A stretch of 64,000 bases of DNA from Lachancea thermotolerans CBS 6340 (taxonomy: Eukaryota; Ascomycota; Saccharomycetes; Saccharomycetales; Saccharomycetaceae), in the NCBI RefSeq assembly GCF_000142805.1, contig NC_013084.1, forward strand, positions 1,273,854 through 1,337,853, in the 5' to 3' direction. Both the position numbers and the translations under genes were made by a program. Position 1 is the first letter of the stretch, and each line of letters starts with the position of its first letter. The notes under the pieces were generated by a model that had not been told where the DNA came from, made no database searches, and saw only the letters and a list, made by a program, of their open reading frames with translations. Below, piece after piece: positions 28,829 to 38,600 of the stretch.

Positions 28829-29029
28829 CACGTGACTGGAAGGCGCGCCCACACACGTGGAAACTCCGGGATCGCGAGCCACGAGAACACGTGGCAAATG
28901 GACACGTGATCCCCGTCAACTGCGATACAACATCACGTGACCATCAAACCCGTTGGATGTGACACCATACACGTGACCATACAAACGCGTCGCGTGGCCC
29001 CTCTCACGTGCCTAGCCAGCACCCACGTG
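28829..29029. promoter_or_regulatory. Array of eight CACGTG E-boxes
   Basis: CACGTG starts at 28829, 28854, 28888, 28903, 28934, 28970, 29005 and 29024. Six of eight read CACGTGA or have T before them, the TCACGTGA-like context favoured by Cbf1 over Pho4 in S. cerevisiae. The array starts 78 bases upstream of the PPE1 ATG and ends about 590 bases upstream of the zinc-finger gene. Confidence 0.75.
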
Positions 29030-29071
29030 ACCCCGGCTTCCCGCGCCCGCCGCTCGCGTTCCAATCCCCGG

Positions 29072-29136
29072 CCCGCTCCCGCTCCCGCTCCCGCTCCATG
29101 ACTCGCCCGCCGGCCTACTCGCCTACTCGCCTACTC
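29072..29136. repeat. Two adjacent microsatellite-like repeats
   Basis: 29072-29097 is CCCGCT repeated 4.3 times; 29113-29136 is GCCTACTC repeated three times exactly. Both are in non-coding DNA and are likely length-variable. Confidence 0.85.
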
Positions 29137-29620
29137 GCTTCGCTGCGCGTTTCTGCGCTGCGCTCGCGCACCCACACACCCGCACCCGCCACGCGCCGCT
29201 CTGTGCTGGCCTGACTCTACCGCTTCCCCCCTCGCACTCTTCGGATTCCATGTTATCGCTTCGACACCGACAAGAGATCTAGGAGAAGAAAGGGTGGCAG
29301 GGGGAAAAAAAAAACCGTCTAAAATCGCCTCAGAACGCGCCTCGAGAGACTGCCTAGCCGTGACTTCGCACCACCGCAGCTTATCGCGACGTCAACGGGA
29401 CAAACGCATTATCTGACACAATTCAGCAGCTGCCGGCAGGTTATAAGACTGCAGAGGATGGCGGCGACGAGCGGCGTGCAGAGCGCGGTGTTAGAGACCT
29501 GGTGGAAAGCCAAGTTGAGCGCAAGCACGTGAGGTTTTCAAGAACACGATCTACGTGAGGTTTACGAGAGAGTAGCATCCGGGTGAGCAGGCAGCACTAG
29601 GTTCGCAGGATCACGGTGAG

Positions 29621-30511
29621 ATGGGGTACATTCAGTTCGACAAGGTCGACGTGCCCGAGGATAACGTGGTGTCGCTGGGCCTGCTGAGCAGACAGCTGCA
29701 GAAGCAGCAGCTGGGCCAGCTCGGGGAGCTGGCCGGGCTGGGCGACGAGTACGCGAGCGAGTACGCGAGCGGGTTCGGGCGTGAGTACGGGGGCGAGTAC
29801 AGCGGCGAGTACGGACACGAGTACCGCGGCGAGTACGCGCGCAAGTCCGTTCACACGACGCTGTCGGCAACGTCCGCGTCCATCGCGCAGACGTGGCACG
29901 CGCTGCTGGGCTTCGACCATTACGACAGCGCCAGCGACGGCAAGCCGTCGCTGGACGAGGAGACGTGCGGCGTGCGCTTTGACACGGTGCCGGCCGCGAT
30001 AGCGGCGGCGTCGATGGCGTCGTCGTCTTCGTCGTCGTGCACGGAGCGCTCCGCGCTCGTGCCCGCGAGCCCCGCCAGCTCCACCGAGTGCGGCAGCGCC
30101 GGGGCCAAGCCCGCGGCGCTGTCCGGCGCCGCAATGCAGCAGCCCTTCCAGTGCGCGTTCTGCCCTTCCAGCTTCAAGGTCAAGGGCTATCTGACGCGGC
30201 ACATGAAAAAACACCTCGTGACCAAAGACTTCCAGTGTCCCTTCTGGTCTGAGGACTGCCGGTGCCACGCGTCAGGCGAGTTCTCGCGCAAGGACACGTA
30301 CAAGACGCACCTCAAGTCTGTGCACTTCGTGTACCCCGTGGGCGTAGCCAAGTCGCAGCGCGGCCAGTCCAAGGGCCGGTGCGCGGCCTGCTACCATGAG
30401 TTCGCCAGCAACGCGGAGTGGCTGCTGCGGCACGTGGAGACGCGCCAGTGCGAGGCGCTGGTGAAGCTCAAGCACGAGGGTGCGGCGCGCGCGCAGGACT
30501 TCGGGCGCTGA
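29621..30511 (+). CDS. Short STP1/STP2-like zinc-finger protein
   Basis: 296 residues. The C-terminal third carries three zinc fingers in the spacing of S. cerevisiae Stp1/Stp2: a C2H2 finger at about 174-197 (FQCAFCPSSFKVKGYLTRHM), a second with expanded cysteine loop at about 205-232 (FQCPFWSEDCRCHASGEFSR then KDTYKTHLKSVH) and a third at about 252-278 (GRCAACYHEF). Stp factors activate amino-acid permease genes after Ssy5 cleavage of an N-terminal inhibitory region; I do not see that region clearly here. Residues 43-74 are eight four-residue units of the type EYxG. The gene belongs to neither flanking synteny block. It could be a diverged Stp paralogue with a different target set. GC is very high at third positions. 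Confidence 0.75.
   Translation: MGYIQFDKVDVPEDNVVSLGLLSRQLQKQQLGQLGELAGLGDEYASEYASGFGREYGGEYSGEYGHEYRGEYARKSVHTTLSATSASIAQTWHALLGFDHYDSASDGKPSLDEETCGVRFDTVPAAIAAASMASSSSSSCTERSALVPASPASSTECGSAGAKPAALSGAAMQQPFQCAFCPSSFKVKGYLTRHMKKHLVTKDFQCPFWSEDCRCHASGEFSRKDTYKTHLKSVHFVYPVGVAKSQRGQSKGRCAACYHEFASNAEWLLRHVETRQCEALVKLKHEGAARAQDFGR
29747..29842 (+). repeat. In-frame 12-bp repeat encoding EYxG units
   Basis: Eight consecutive 12-base units encode EYAS, EYAS, GFGR, EYGG, EYSG, EYGH, EYRG and EYAR inside the zinc-finger protein. The unit is close to GAGTACGGCGGC with variation in positions 7-12. Confidence 0.8.
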
Positions 30512-30870
30512 GGCACGCGCCGGAGGTGGTTTTATTTACAGTATCCGCGTGCGGTCCGCGGATCGGGACGTTCACGAAGGTTAGGCACAAGTAGCTTTAT
30601 TAATGACATGTACACAGCATATACACGCACGTGATAAGCACATGACGAAGAACAGTCACGTGCACTGGAGTTTCGCGTCTTGCACGTGACAGCTGAACAG
30701 CGTGACCTGGCTTACGCGTCGCCCAGTCACGTGACCGTACACATTCCCCGCCGCTGAAATTTTCAGTTTTGATCTCGCGCTCCTGACAGCTCGCCCGCTG
30801 CCCTTCTACCCCAAGAACCACCACTCATCGCATCAGTCGCTCGAGCAGTAGTCCCCATCGGAGCCCACAA
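30512..30870. promoter_or_regulatory. RAX1 upstream region with four CACGTG motifs
   Basis: CACGTG starts at 30628, 30657, 30683 and 30728, with a related CACATG at 30639. The last lies 138 bases before the RAX1 ATG. Nothing else is recognised in these 359 bases. Confidence 0.7.
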
Positions 30871-32187
30871 ATGAGCCCCGCGTCCGCAGACCTCTACGCG
30901 CAGCGCCTCCCCACGCTCTACGAGGTCCTCAACCGTCAGACCTGCGCGCCCGTCGATCTCTGGTCCTTCTACACTTTTCTCTCCCAGTATCCATATGCCA
31001 TCAACTTCCTCGACTTCTGGATCGACGCCATGGCGCACCTGCGCCTGTGCAAGGACTACGTGAAGGGCGTCCGCGAAAGCTTCGTCGAGTGGGAGGACTC
31101 TCAGGAGCGCTCCGGCGCCAATCGCGACAGCCGCGACAGCCACGACAACCGCGACTCACTCTCCAGCTCGCTGCTCCTCGAGGCCCTGATGAACGACGGC
31201 TTCCTCGACTACGAGGACAGCAAGCGCGTTTCGCGCTTCCTTCAAGGCCAGACCGACTCGCCGCGCCTCACAAAGCTCCTGGATAACTGGCAGAAACAGA
31301 CAGAGCACGACTCCGACGCTCCCTTCAAAAGCCCGCTCACCGGTCTCGTCGACGAATTCCTCAAGACCCAGGCACAGGACTTCCAGAAAGCACGCATCAC
31401 CTCCAAGGAGCTTCTCAACAACGCCCGCAACATCGTCCACACGTACCTCCTCGCACCTGAGGAAAGCAGCCGCTACCTGATCAACCTGCCCGACCACATG
31501 CGCCAGAACGCCGTCCACATGGTGCTGGAGGAGAAGCGACACGATCCCGACGTTTTCGAGCAGCTCAAGGCGATCTCCTTTCAGTTTCTGGAGATGGACT
31601 GCTTTCCCAAGTTCTTGTCATGCGTGGCCCTTCACAACCTGCACGATGACATCACAAGCAGCTCCTTGTCCGATCCGCTCGCGATCTTAGGGAGTAGCGC
31701 GCCCGGGCGCCGCCGTTCTCTGTTTGCGCGCTACACCACTCTGTCTCGCGTAGTTCTAGGCATGATCTTTTTGTGGATGGGCCTCTGGCTGGGATACACT
31801 TTGGTCTTTCTCAACTACTCGCGAGGCATTCGTGTTACCACTATAGTGCCCTTCTTCCTAGGGTTCTACTTCATATGGTGCGGCATATACAAAATTGACA
31901 TCCTGTACGCGCTTTGCGGAGTTACACAGACGCTGGTCTCGAACGAGCTGGTCTCTTCCAAGGACCTCGAGATAGGACTAAACCGCAATGCGGTACACAA
32001 CAAGACAAGACAGAGTACATCGCCCGTATTCCGCGTTTTTGGCGGTTCAAGCAGGCTGGTTTCAATCCAACAGCCGTTTGTTAATAGCATGCTCCGCAGA
32101 CGGGCCCTGTGGTGCTTGGTCCTCGTCCTCGCTGGCACCGCAATTTTTACAGTAATATTCAGCTGCGTACCCGGCCACAGGCTATAG
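30871..32187 (+). CDS. RAX1: Bud-site selection membrane protein with RGS-like domain
   Basis: 438 residues (S. cerevisiae Rax1, YOR301W, 435). Rax1 with Rax2 marks division sites for bipolar budding. The N-terminal half (about 12-210) reads as an RGS-like fold starting RLPTLYEVLNRQTCAPVDLWSFYTFL; two hydrophobic segments at about 296-316 and 320-343 and a third at about 413-432 are the expected membrane spans, followed by a very short tail. First ATG used. This is the first gene of synteny block B; its upstream CACGTG array and GC-rich codons resemble those of PPE1. Confidence 0.93.
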   Translation: MSPASADLYAQRLPTLYEVLNRQTCAPVDLWSFYTFLSQYPYAINFLDFWIDAMAHLRLCKDYVKGVRESFVEWEDSQERSGANRDSRDSHDNRDSLSSSLLLEALMNDGFLDYEDSKRVSRFLQGQTDSPRLTKLLDNWQKQTEHDSDAPFKSPLTGLVDEFLKTQAQDFQKARITSKELLNNARNIVHTYLLAPEESSRYLINLPDHMRQNAVHMVLEEKRHDPDVFEQLKAISFQFLEMDCFPKFLSCVALHNLHDDITSSSLSDPLAILGSSAPGRRRSLFARYTTLSRVVLGMIFLWMGLWLGYTLVFLNYSRGIRVTTIVPFFLGFYFIWCGIYKIDILYALCGVTQTLVSNELVSSKDLEIGLNRNAVHNKTRQSTSPVFRVFGGSSRLVSIQQPFVNSMLRRRALWCLVLVLAGTAIFTVIFSCVPGHRL

Positions 32188-32683
32188 AGATCTTCACGTC
32201 GCTCCGTATCGTGCTGCTCGAGTTAGGGTCCGAAAAATTCCCTACGAATCCGACGCACGTTCGATTGAACCTCTACTTTGCCAACCCAGCAAAAAACTAC
32301 TTCACAAGCCGTGTTTCAGGGGATGTTTCTCGAAATGAACCCCTTCCCCTTCTGCAACGCTTGTTTATCGGGATTCAAAATGTTATCTGAATTTCCCCTG
32401 GGCCCACCGCCTTACCAGCATACACGCAGCCAAGAATGCTTTCGCATACATTTAATTCGTCGGCAATTCCAATATTTAGTTGCCAGGCGACGTCAAAAGA
32501 CGGAGCCACAAGATACCTGCCTACGCGCATCATAAATACCGCAATCTAAAGATTGCACTTTGTAATAATAAAAGTTTGAAAAGCAGATAGTAGTTCCGAC
32601 AGGCCCGTGTGATAGCGCTTCATCACCTTCTGACACCTATCGAAACTGTTTACTTATTTACCCAATTGGTATGGCAAAAAAAG

Positions 32684-32755
32684 CACTCACGGAGGGGGTC
32701 GAACCCTCAATCTTCTGATTAGAAGTCAGACGCGTTGCCATTACGCCACGCGAGC
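32684..32755 (-). tRNA. tRNA-Arg (TCT)
   Basis: On the minus strand the 72 bases fold as a standard tRNA: acceptor GCTCGCG with CGTGAGT, A box TGGCGTAATGG, anticodon TCT within CTGACTTCTAATCAG, B box GGGTTCGACCCCC and discriminator G. A run of seven A at forward 32676-32682 gives the Pol III terminator. There is no intron. Confidence 0.96.
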
Positions 32756-33821
32756 TTTGTTGAAGGATTAAGTGTTATATGCGGATTATAATGTCTGTAG
32801 TTAATCATCACTGCCTTTAAACATGTGTCCTCGTGGATATTTGATTTGGGAACATGACTTCTGAAGACGCGAATCTTACCAAGCTAAGGGCGTATATGTC
32901 GCTTAGTTAGTAACACTTAAACCTGAGCTCTGATCCGAGTCTCAAAAGTGACTTAGGGTCGTTTCAAATATGTATTTAGCCTGTTGAGTTTCTTTGAGGT
33001 TTCAGGGGACTGTCGGCGGCTAGCTGGGCCCGCGGGAGGCGCAGACCGCGCCGCCTTGAGGAACAAAGCTCGGCGAGCTAAAAGCACCAGGGAACTGCCC
33101 CAAGCAGGTCATAGATGCCGCTTTTCTGAGAGGAGCCAAGCTTCAATGCTGATCGTCCCAACTCCGTCAAGCTCTCCAAGGCTTTATTTACCGTTCAACG
33201 GGCCGCAGGTGATCCACGGACCGCGCGCATAGACACAGAAAACTCAGCTATTCCCCTGACGCAGCATACAGCTAATCCTTAGTCATAACGTGAGGTGTTA
33301 GTGGAAGAACCCGACTGGAGCTTGGAGCAGAAAAGATAAAATAGGGCGTCTGATAAGCTCGTAGTGCTGCCCAGTCGGCTCAGCCCGGTTCGGTTCGCCT
33401 CTCGCCAAGCCCAGGTCTGTGCATTAACCCTTTCGCTTTTCGTCTACAAACACGTACCCTGACAGAAAGATTACTCACGACGTGCCGGAAGCGTGTTCCG
33501 ATGGCACCGTGAACCCTGCGCTCGCACAACGCAGCTTCGACACCATCCACGCATCCGGTCACGTGCATGCACAACGCCGCTGCGCGCACATAACGCTTTT
33601 CCATGATGTATGAGAGCGTCCGAGTCCTACGATGAGCCACTCCCTTGAATTCTACATCTTCCTTCTGCCTATTGTGCTTATTCCGCGTTTTGACCCTAAC
33701 TCGCTCAAATCCGTCCGCAGTGCAAGCACCTGCTGGATTAACAAATTGACATCATGATGACCACTTCCAGGCCTCCTCTGCGAGGTCCACTTTTCTGATC
33801 ATGGTAACCACAGTCAATCGG

Positions 33822-33828
33822 TGAGTCA
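33822..33828 (-). promoter_or_regulatory. Gcn4-type site upstream of CPA1
   Basis: TGAGTCA, 308 bases before the CPA1 ATG. CPA1 is under general amino-acid control in S. cerevisiae, so use is likely. Confidence 0.6.
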
Positions 33829-34000
33829 GGCTCGAAGGGCGTAAAAGAAAAAGTGAAAAAAAAAGAAGTCCCAGATGCAAGGCAAAAATTTATTTAATGC
33901 TCATCGATTAGCGCATTCGGGCTTTGCAGGCGGAGGTTTTCAGGAAAGCTGTTTAAAAGACAGTAATTTATCACACATCTGCTTAAACACTCTCAAGTGT

Positions 34001-34078
34001 ATGTTTAAGCTTTGCCAAACAGAGTACACTTGCCAAGACTACCTATCTGATCACATCTGGAAGACCAGCGGTCGCTAA
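34001..34078 (+). CDS. Arginine attenuator peptide (CPA1 uORF)
   Basis: A 25-codon ORF matching the S. cerevisiae CPA1 leader peptide (YOR302W), same length. The conserved core YTCQDYLSDHIWKTS is intact, including Asp13 and Trp20, positions needed for stalling. In the known system, arginine makes the ribosome stall at the end of this peptide, reducing CPA1 translation and triggering mRNA decay. Its stop codon is 57 bases before the CPA1 ATG. The frame is open further upstream to 33875, but family length fixes the ATG at 34001. Confidence 0.96.
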   Translation: MFKLCQTEYTCQDYLSDHIWKTSGR

Positions 34079-34135
34079 AGAGACTAGCGGAACCAACAAG
34101 AAAAGAATTTGCAAATCATAACCCAAGCACACACA

Positions 34136-35335
34136 ATGGCACCACCAGTTCTGACCAAGGCCACCTTCCAGATCCAGAATGGACCCTCGTATGATGGTTA
34201 CTCCTTCGGAGCCAAGGCATCCGTTGCGGGCGAAACTGTGTTCACCACCTCGCTGGTGGGCTACCCTGAATCCATGACAGACCCCTCGTACAAGGGCCAG
34301 ATCCTGGTTTTCACGCAGCCACTAATCGGCAATTACGGCGTGCCCTCTGGCGAGGCGCGCGACGAGTTCAACTTGCTCAAGTACTTCGAAAGCCCCCACG
34401 CTCATGTGGTCGGCATTGTTGTGGCCGAGTATGCGTGGAGATACTCGCACTGGACTGCCGTGCAGTCCTTGGCTGAATGGTGCGAGAAAGAGGGCGTTGC
34501 TGCTATCACGGGCGTCGACACTCGTAGCGTGGTGCAGTACTTGAGGGAGCAGGGCTCGTCTCTGGGCCGCATCGTCGTGGGTGACGAAGCCGCTCCGGAG
34601 TACGTTGACACCATGAAGAGCCACCTGGTCGCGCAAGTTTCCACCAGGGAGCCTTACCACATCTCCAACGCTAACGCCACCGCCAACCTCGCTCTGATCG
34701 ACTGCGGTGTCAAGGAGAACATCGTCAGATGTCTTGCGTCCAGAGGCGCCAACGTCACCGTATTACCCCACGACTACAAGATCCAGGACGTCGCCGATCA
34801 GTTTGACGGTATCTTCATCTCAAATGGTCCAGGCAACCCCACCTCGTGCGGCCAGACCGTCGAGAACATCAAGGTCCTTTTGGAAGACCCTAAGTTTGCT
34901 CACCTCCCCATCTTTGGTATTTGCTTGGGTCATCAGCTGTTGGCCTTGGCTGCCGGCGCTCGCTCTGTCAAAATGAAGTACGGTAACAGGGCCCACAACA
35001 TCCCTGCTCTCGACCTAACAACAGGCCAGTGCCACATCACTTCTCAGAACCACGGCTACGCCATCGATGCCGAGTCTCTTCCAAAGAACGTGTTCAAGCC
35101 ATTCTTCGTGAACCTCAACGATGGCTCTAACGAGGGCATGATCCACTGCACCAGACCTGTATTCTCCACCCAGTTCCACCCAGAGGCCAAGGGAGGTCCA
35201 ATGGATACCGCGGTATTGTTTGACAAGTACTTCGAGAACATTGCCCAGTACCAAAAGACCAGAGACAGCAGCGCGAAGACTGCGGTGAAGTTCAACATCC
35301 CAGTTCAAACTATGGCTAGTCAAAGAGTCTTATGA
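34136..35335 (+). CDS. CPA1: Carbamoyl-phosphate synthetase small (glutaminase) subunit, arginine pathway
   Basis: 399 residues (S. cerevisiae Cpa1, YOR303W, 411). It releases ammonia from glutamine and passes it to Cpa2 for carbamoyl-phosphate synthesis. The N-terminal CPSase_sm domain ([30 protein letters not shown]) precedes a class I glutamine amidotransferase domain with nucleophile Cys263 in GICLGHQLL and the His348/Glu350 pair in FHPEAKGG. The frame opens upstream at a non-ATG codon; the ATG at 34136 (CACAATGGCACC) fits the family. Control by the attenuator uORF and a Gcn4-type site is inferred from sequence. Confidence 0.97.
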   Translation: MAPPVLTKATFQIQNGPSYDGYSFGAKASVAGETVFTTSLVGYPESMTDPSYKGQILVFTQPLIGNYGVPSGEARDEFNLLKYFESPHAHVVGIVVAEYAWRYSHWTAVQSLAEWCEKEGVAAITGVDTRSVVQYLREQGSSLGRIVVGDEAAPEYVDTMKSHLVAQVSTREPYHISNANATANLALIDCGVKENIVRCLASRGANVTVLPHDYKIQDVADQFDGIFISNGPGNPTSCGQTVENIKVLLEDPKFAHLPIFGICLGHQLLALAAGARSVKMKYGNRAHNIPALDLTTGQCHITSQNHGYAIDAESLPKNVFKPFFVNLNDGSNEGMIHCTRPVFSTQFHPEAKGGPMDTAVLFDKYFENIAQYQKTRDSSAKTAVKFNIPVQTMASQRVL

Positions 35336-35690
35336 AAAGTTAGATGCGTCACTGATATAGCAAGAGACGCCCGTGATTGCACGTATTTTATACATAACTG
35401 CACTCTATTAAATAGGAAATAATGGCGTACAAGGAATAATCATAATAAATTTGAAGTTTTTAATGGGTTCGATATGTGTTTCGTGTGTGTATTGCTTCAT
35501 GATCTCTGCTTTACACTGTTGTAGCGTAGTTTCGAACGAAAATACAGATGCTGGAAAACGAACCTTGATAATAATAACCGCACATGTTCAATCTACACGG
35601 CCCTCGCGTAACTTTACAGAGGCTTTTAGACCTTATGACGCTCTAACTTATTTCAATCGCCCCAAAATTCACAGCAGCAGTAGCAGCAGC
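35336..35690. other. CPA1-BTB gene intergene
   Basis: This 355-bp AT-rich stretch has no recognisable element. The downstream frame is open from 35451 with an in-frame ATG at 35463, so a longer N-terminus of the next protein is formally possible. Confidence 0.5.
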
Positions 35691-38600
35691 ATGAATGGCA
35701 AAAAGCAAACTGAATCACACGATGTTTTTGGAAGAGACCTGTCATATCTTCTGTCGTGCCACCCTGGGATAGAACAACTGAACAAGGTTGACTTGTACTC
35801 TCGTGAGCCTGAAAGCGGGTACACGCCACTCCATGTATGTCTAAGACTAGGGCATTTGGAAAAAGCATTCAAACTTTACGAGCGGTGGAAGAGGCAGCAG
35901 TCTCACTTCCGCGCTAGCAAAGAAAACATCTGGGACCTTAAGGATCGTGAGGGCTTGACTCCTATCGAACTTTACCAATGCGAAAATGATATTTGGAACT
36001 ACCAAAACATTCCAACGGCAATTTATCCAGAACGGCCCACAACCGGGCCATCTGGAGGAGTATCCTCGATCGTGCAATGGAAGCCAAGATCAAGAGACGG
36101 CAACGCTTCGCCGCTGCGCAGGCACACAATCGAGGAGCTCATAAACACTTATCGGAAATACCGTGGTGGGCGCGAGTTTTTGACTACAGGCTCTAACACT
36201 CATCTTCAACTTGGGACCGGAGACTCTGAAAATAGACAAGAACTTTACAAACTCAACGAGTACTCACTTTATCCTGAAGATACGTGCCAGAAAACGAGGT
36301 TTAGTACCGCCATAATGAAAAGGTATCATTCACTTCTGGTAACGGCAGAGGGCGATGTCTTTACTGCGGGTAGTGGCAGCAGAGGAAGATTAGGAAATGG
36401 TGATACAAATGCATCAAATGTCTGCCACACTAAAGTTTCTTTGGATTCAGAACGGGTGAAGCTGATTGATAGTAGCGACCATCACTCTATTGTACTGACA
36501 ACATCGGGCGAAATATTCTGCTGGGGCTGGAACCGCTACTCTCAGCTCGGTTATTCAACCCCGACGAGTAATGTCAAAAAGCTAGACAATTCAGCTCTTG
36601 AAAATATTTGCAGCCCAAAGCCCAAAAGAGTTGTAAGCGCCCCATGGAAGAAGAACATGTCCATAAGTGTCAAATTTGTCGCTTGTTCAAAAGTTCATTC
36701 TTGCCTTATTGATGACAACAACTATCTTTTCTCCTGGGGGCTAAATTTAGGCCAGATGGGAACTGCTAAAAATTATGGCGAAAATTACGATGCGCTGCAC
36801 GCCGGGCATAAAGGCTGGATCGTGTCACCGCCATGTGGAACAAAACTGCCAGCTTATGTGACGAATATACGCCAACTTTTGTGTACCGAATTCGCTACCT
36901 TTATTCTCTTTGAAGACAACCAGCTCTGTGTCCTCAATAATTCCAAAATACTTCGCTTCTCTATACCGAAGGCCATGTCTAAACAGCAGCTATCTTCTAA
37001 CGGATTCGACATCTTTGTTCCCACTTCCTTAAGCAAAAACAACAAGGTTCTCAAGCTAAAGACAGCACACTCATATGGTAACAATATGTGCTTTCTTTAC
37101 GGAAACGGCAGTGTTGGCATTCTTCAATCAGAACTCATCAACAATTCGGCGCACAGCTGGTCTAAACTACCAAATCTACTGCCCACCACTCAATATTGGG
37201 TCCCGTATTTTAGCTGGAATAAATGCTTGGATTTTGATGTCGGGGCAAAGGGGCAGCTTGCTCTTTGTACTGTTAGTGGAAAATTGTTCAAGTGCGAGAC
37301 ATTAAGCGGTCAGAAGTTTCACCGACAAAGAAGCAATAAACTTATATCAGGCAAATGTATCCTTGTGAGCTGCGATTCCCTTTTTTCTTCTTTTGCATTA
37401 ATCAAAGACGATATTGATATGATACCGTTAGGTTTTCCCAAACAAAACTTATACAAAGACATTGCTGCAATTTCGCCGCTGTCTAAATGGCCAATTGAGA
37501 GATTCAGAAGGCTCAAATGCGAAGAACTTAGGGACAAGCCGGACTCCGGCTTTTTATTCGATGATTTCGCGAAGCCAGGTGCTCGTGTTGAGCATTCAGA
37601 CAAGGAATCTGTGATCTTAGACGTGGGTAATTCGTTGTCCACAAACAACCAAGCGGACTCACTCTGGAGAACTTTCTCATCACGCTGGTTCAAAAAGACC
37701 TCATTCGTTCAGTCGGAGATATTTTCAAATGAATCCAATCGGAATTATAGCCTTTTTAATTCTGAAGGAGCACATGACCGTTATGATGTTTTGTTCGTTG
37801 ATGGTAAAACCGGACAGATTGTGGGAGCATGCCACCGAGCTTTGTTAATGGCGCGTGCCCCCAACTTCATCAAACAAATAACAACGTTTGGTTCGTTTAC
37901 CCCAAAATCTAATCACTCCCTCTCCTTCGTTTTGAAAAGCGATTTATGTGACAATAAAGGCTGTACAGTTATCCAAATGGTTTCAGGGAATATCGACTTA
38001 AGAGCAATATGCTGCGCATTACATTATATGTACACCGATGAAATCCCCGAACTTGGCTTTATAAGCGAAACCCAGGAAAGAAAACACTTCGAGGCGTCTG
38101 CTAAGCAATTTATGAAAGCCCTAGATCTGCACCTAACCACCTTTAGGGGAGACAAGCTGCCATTTGCCTTAGCAAAGTTACTCAAGCAATCAAATGCTGA
38201 GTATGACTTAAGTGGTGAGTTTTCGCCTGATGTTATAATTGAGCTAACAAATGGAGAGCAGTTTCACGCTCATTCTTTCATTCTAAGAAACAGGTCCGCT
38301 TTTTTTGAAAGCGCCTTATCAAACAGATGGGCAAAATTAACTGGCAATATCAAAGTGCTGAAGATGCATCAAGTTTCTAAAGACGAACTTTTTTGCATTA
38401 TGAAGTACATTTACGGCTTTGGATTCGAGGAGTTGTTTTCGCAGTGTGAGTTTGGAGGCTACAAAGAGTTTGTGAATTTTGTTCTTGGGCTCATTCAAAC
38501 TTCTGACGAGTTTATGATGACAGGATTGAAACATTACCTTGAAAGCATACTCATTGATTATATTGATTCAAGCACAGTTATGATCATCCTTGTCAATGCT

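Larger units (their letters stand above)
28752..29620. other. GC-rich divergent intergene at a synteny break
   Basis: This region of 869 bp separates PPE1 from the zinc-finger gene. It contains eight CACGTG motifs (28829-29029), two short tandem repeats (29072-29136) and one further CACGTG at 29526. A stretch GGGGGAAAAAAAAAACC lies near 29300. No coding sequence is credible despite several open frames, which follow from the high GC. Confidence 0.7.
32188..34000. other. Long intergene RAX1-CPA1 with tRNA-Arg and Gcn4-type site
   Basis: The 1.8-kb region contains tRNA-Arg (32684-32755), a GC-rich patch near 33000-33060, a single CACGTG at 33560, and a TGAGTCA site at 33822. Several ORFs of 60-93 codons are present but none has recognisable content. 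Confidence 0.6.
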
